From Paludibacter sp. (GTDB taxonomy: Bacteria > Bacteroidota > Bacteroidia > Bacteroidales > Paludibacteraceae), in contig JAQTOL010000134.1 of NCBI GenBank assembly GCA_028748945.1, positions 1-8,073 of the forward strand: a stretch of 8,073 nt of DNA, in the 5' to 3' direction. Position numbers and translations under genes: made by a program. The notes under the pieces are model-generated. The model did no database searches. It worked only from the letters and a program-made list of their open reading frames with translations, and had not been told where the DNA came from. Every line of letters begins with the position of its first letter. The first letter of the stretch is position 1. This document shows positions 6,582 to 8,073 of the stretch, one piece after another.

Positions 6582-6836
6582 ATGGCAAATCATAAATCAT
6601 CTATCAAGAGAATTCGTCAGGCTGACAAGAAAAAGTTGCACAATCGTTATTATGCAAAAACTGCGCGTAATGCAGTTCGCAAATTACGTGCTACTGCCGA
6701 CAAAACTGTAGCTACAGAAATGTTACCTAAAATCAGTGCAATGTTGGATAAATTGGCAAAACGAAATATTATTCACAAAAACAAAGCTGGCAACCTGAAA
6801 TCAAGGTTAGCTGTTTATGTAAATAAGTTAGCATAA
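6582..6836 (+). CDS. rpsT: 30S ribosomal protein S20
   Basis: S20 is a primary binder of 16S rRNA that helps assemble the body of the small subunit. The 84-residue protein is rich in Lys and Arg and has the family hallmarks: [20 protein letters not shown] at the start, RNRYY-like [16 protein letters not shown] next, and the C-terminal [21 protein letters not shown]. The length is typical. The start is the only sensible ATG; the leader is A-rich with no Shine-Dalgarno. The gene lies 44 nt after tRNA-Glu without a separate promoter and is closed by a strong terminator, so its mRNA probably begins as a tRNA-mRNA hybrid and is freed by tRNA 3'-end processing. Confidence 0.97.
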   Translation: MANHKSSIKRIRQADKKKLHNRYYAKTARNAVRKLRATADKTVATEMLPKISAMLDKLAKRNIIHKNKAGNLKSRLAVYVNKLA

Positions 6837-6857
6837 TTGCTTCTAGTAAAAATACAG

Positions 6858-6889
6858 AAGCCCTTTTCCTTTTGGAAAAGGGCTTTTTT
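6858..6889 (+). terminator. Intrinsic terminator of the tRNA-Glu/rpsT unit
   Basis: GCCCTTTTCC (6860-6869), loop TTTT (6870-6873) and GGAAAAGGGC (6874-6883) make a perfect 10-bp stem, extended to 12 bp by AA/TT. It is followed by T at 6884-6889, two of which join the extended stem. It begins 21 nt after the rpsT stop. It may also partly serve cdaA on the other strand, although the T-run there is weak. Confidence 0.93.
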
Positions 6890-6925
6890 GTCATCAGTCA
6901 ACGCCCGGTTTTTTTATTTCAGTTT

Positions 6926-7708
6926 CTATTTCATCAATTCCTGAGACAAGAAATGTTCCAATTGTTCGGGTTTCACATTTACGCTTAGTACCCCATTCAC
7001 TGCCCAGGAAATATGACCTGTTTCTTCTGAAACTACTATCGCAATAGCATCGGATTGCTCGGTAATGCCTAGTGCAGCACGATGCCTCAATCCCATTCTT
7101 TTTGGGATGGATTGATTTTTTGAAACCGGTAAAATGCAGGCGGCAGCTTTTAACGAGCGATTCGAAACAATTAAAGCGCCATCGTGCAGCGGGCTGTTTT
7201 TGAAAAAAATATTTTCAATTAAGCGGGAGTTGATGTTTGCATTTATTGGCTCTCCCGATTGTAAATAAAAATCTAAATCGTTCGTTCGGGTAAGTACAAT
7301 TAACCCACCTGTAGAACTTTTTGCGAGGTTACGGCATGCCAGAACGATTTGAATTAAATCTAAATTTGATTTGTCCTGTTCGATATTGCTGTTACCAAAA
7401 AAACGTTTAATATAATTCAAAGCGCTCCATTTTTGAGTTGATCCGATTCTTGAAAAGAACCGCCTAATCTCATCCTGAAAGAGTACGATCAGCGCAAAAG
7501 CTCCGACGCTTACTACCCGGTCGAAAATACTACCCAAAAGTTCCATCTTAAAAACGTATGAAACCAGGAACCAACAAATAATAAAGGCAAGAATACCTAT
7601 AAAGATATTAGCAGCACCTGAGCGCTTAAGCAGTTTGAAAGTTTGGTAAAGTAATACTGCTACCAGAAAAATATCTACAACGTCTTTAAAACCAATTTGA
7701 AATCCCAT
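6926..7708 (-). CDS. cdaA: Membrane diadenylate cyclase CdaA (c-di-AMP synthase)
   Basis: The enzyme condenses two ATP into cyclic di-AMP, a second messenger that controls potassium and osmolyte balance and cell-wall homeostasis in many bacteria. From the ATG at 7708 the protein is 260 residues, close to other CdaA proteins. Three membrane helices lie at about 10-27, 34-53 and 62-77. A short linker and the DAC (DisA_N) domain follow, with the signature DGA at 176-178 (SPLHDGALIV) and RHR at 208-210 (GLRHRAALGITEQSDA). Both motifs are intact, so activity is expected. An in-frame TTG at 7717 would add three residues and overlap the folP stop; I prefer the ATG, 5 nt after that stop. No Shine-Dalgarno is seen, so expression may depend on translational coupling to folP. 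CdaR, the usual partner in Firmicutes, is not in view; the gene is followed by the rpsT terminator. Confidence 0.94.
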   Translation of the reverse strand: MGFQIGFKDVVDIFLVAVLLYQTFKLLKRSGAANIFIGILAFIICWFLVSYVFKMELLGSIFDRVVSVGAFALIVLFQDEIRRFFSRIGSTQKWSALNYIKRFFGNSNIEQDKSNLDLIQIVLACRNLAKSSTGGLIVLTRTNDLDFYLQSGEPINANINSRLIENIFFKNSPLHDGALIVSNRSLKAAACILPVSKNQSIPKRMGLRHRAALGITEQSDAIAIVVSEETGHISWAVNGVLSVNVKPEQLEHFLSQELMK

Positions 7709-7713
7709 AATAT

Positions 7714-8073
7714 TCAATTATCAATTAATGAGTCGTCACAGTATTGTTTATATATGGCAATTGTTTGCATCGCTTCTTTTACATCGTGTACACGCAAAAT
7801 ACCAGCACCTCCTAAAAGAGCCAGCATGTTGGTAGCGGTTGTTCCGTTAAGTGCTCCAGCGGCATCCGTTTCAAGTAGATTGTAAATCATCGATTTTCTG
7901 GACACTCCAGCCATAATCGGAACCTCCAGTTCTTTTAAGTAAGATAGTTTATTCAACACCTGAAAATTTTGTTCCAATGTTTTGGCAAATCCAAATCCCG
8001 GATCGATAACCACATCATTAACGCCCAACAATCGAAGTTGAGCTAACCTTTTTTCTAGAAAATGCAGAACGTC
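7714..8073 (-). CDS. folP: Dihydropteroate synthase (C-terminal part; 5' end outside window)
   Basis: FolP joins 6-hydroxymethyl-dihydropterin pyrophosphate to p-aminobenzoate, making dihydropteroate for folate synthesis, and is the target of sulfonamides. The frame is open to the window edge, giving 119 visible residues that begin DVLHFLEKRL; the TTG at 8031 is internal, not a start. Family motifs are present: IDPGFGFAKT, the MAGVSRKSMI segment whose Lys and Ser belong to the pterin/phosphate site, the NGTTATN segment, and the terminal LRVHDV with the conserved Arg and His. The C-terminus is normal, ending in TGA at 7714-7716, 5 nt before the cdaA ATG, so the two genes are surely cotranscribed. 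The upstream substrate-binding loops are out of view, so resistance-type variation cannot be judged. Confidence 0.95.
   Translation of the reverse strand, partial: DVLHFLEKRLAQLRLLGVNDVVIDPGFGFAKTLEQNFQVLNKLSYLKELEVPIMAGVSRKSMIYNLLETDAAGALNGTTATNMLALLGGAGILRVHDVKEAMQTIAIYKQYCDDSLIDN

Noticed and set aside
1..8073. Search for CRISPR repeats, insertion sequences, attachment sites or defence genes
   Set aside because: No spaced identical repeats, terminal inverted repeats, transposase or integrase motifs were seen; the tRNA has no duplicated 3' end nearby.

Overview
This window looks like ordinary core chromosome from a member of Bacteroidota, most likely order Bacteroidales; I cannot fix the genus by eye. 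Three things point there. Two promoters fit the Bacteroidota pattern TTTG/TTG - about 19-20 nt - TAnnTTTGC. No start codon has a recognisable Shine-Dalgarno sequence, and the leaders are A/T-rich. The proteins also fit: a RecO with no zinc-finger cysteines, Sec signal peptides ending in A-Q, and a folP-cdaA gene pair.

Left part (1-3705, + strand): the 3' part of an ABC transporter ATPase of the NatA type; its six-helix NatB-type permease; a small secreted cupin; and a cytoplasmic S66 LD-carboxypeptidase with an intact Ser-Glu-His triad. Middle (3762-5469, + strand): a clear promoter drives a secreted NlpC/P60 peptidase with four LysM domains. The promoter's -7 element overlaps the longest reading frame's TTG, so the real start is the ATG at 3820. 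The LD-carboxypeptidase and this peptidase both act on peptidoglycan peptides, one inside and one outside the cytoplasm.

Right part: recO (- strand) converges on the peptidase gene. Upstream of recO is a 215-nt divergent region with a weak recO promoter candidate and a near-perfect promoter for tRNA-Glu(UUC) followed by rpsT (ribosomal protein S20). That unit ends in a strong intrinsic terminator. On the - strand beyond it, cdaA (membrane diadenylate cyclase, makes c-di-AMP) lies 5 nt downstream of folP (dihydropteroate synthase), whose 5' part is outside the window.

I found no mobile element, CRISPR array, phage gene or clearly new system. The most useful observations are start-site corrections, the tRNA-rpsT transcription unit, the inverted domain order of the NlpC/LysM protein, and the folP-cdaA coupling.
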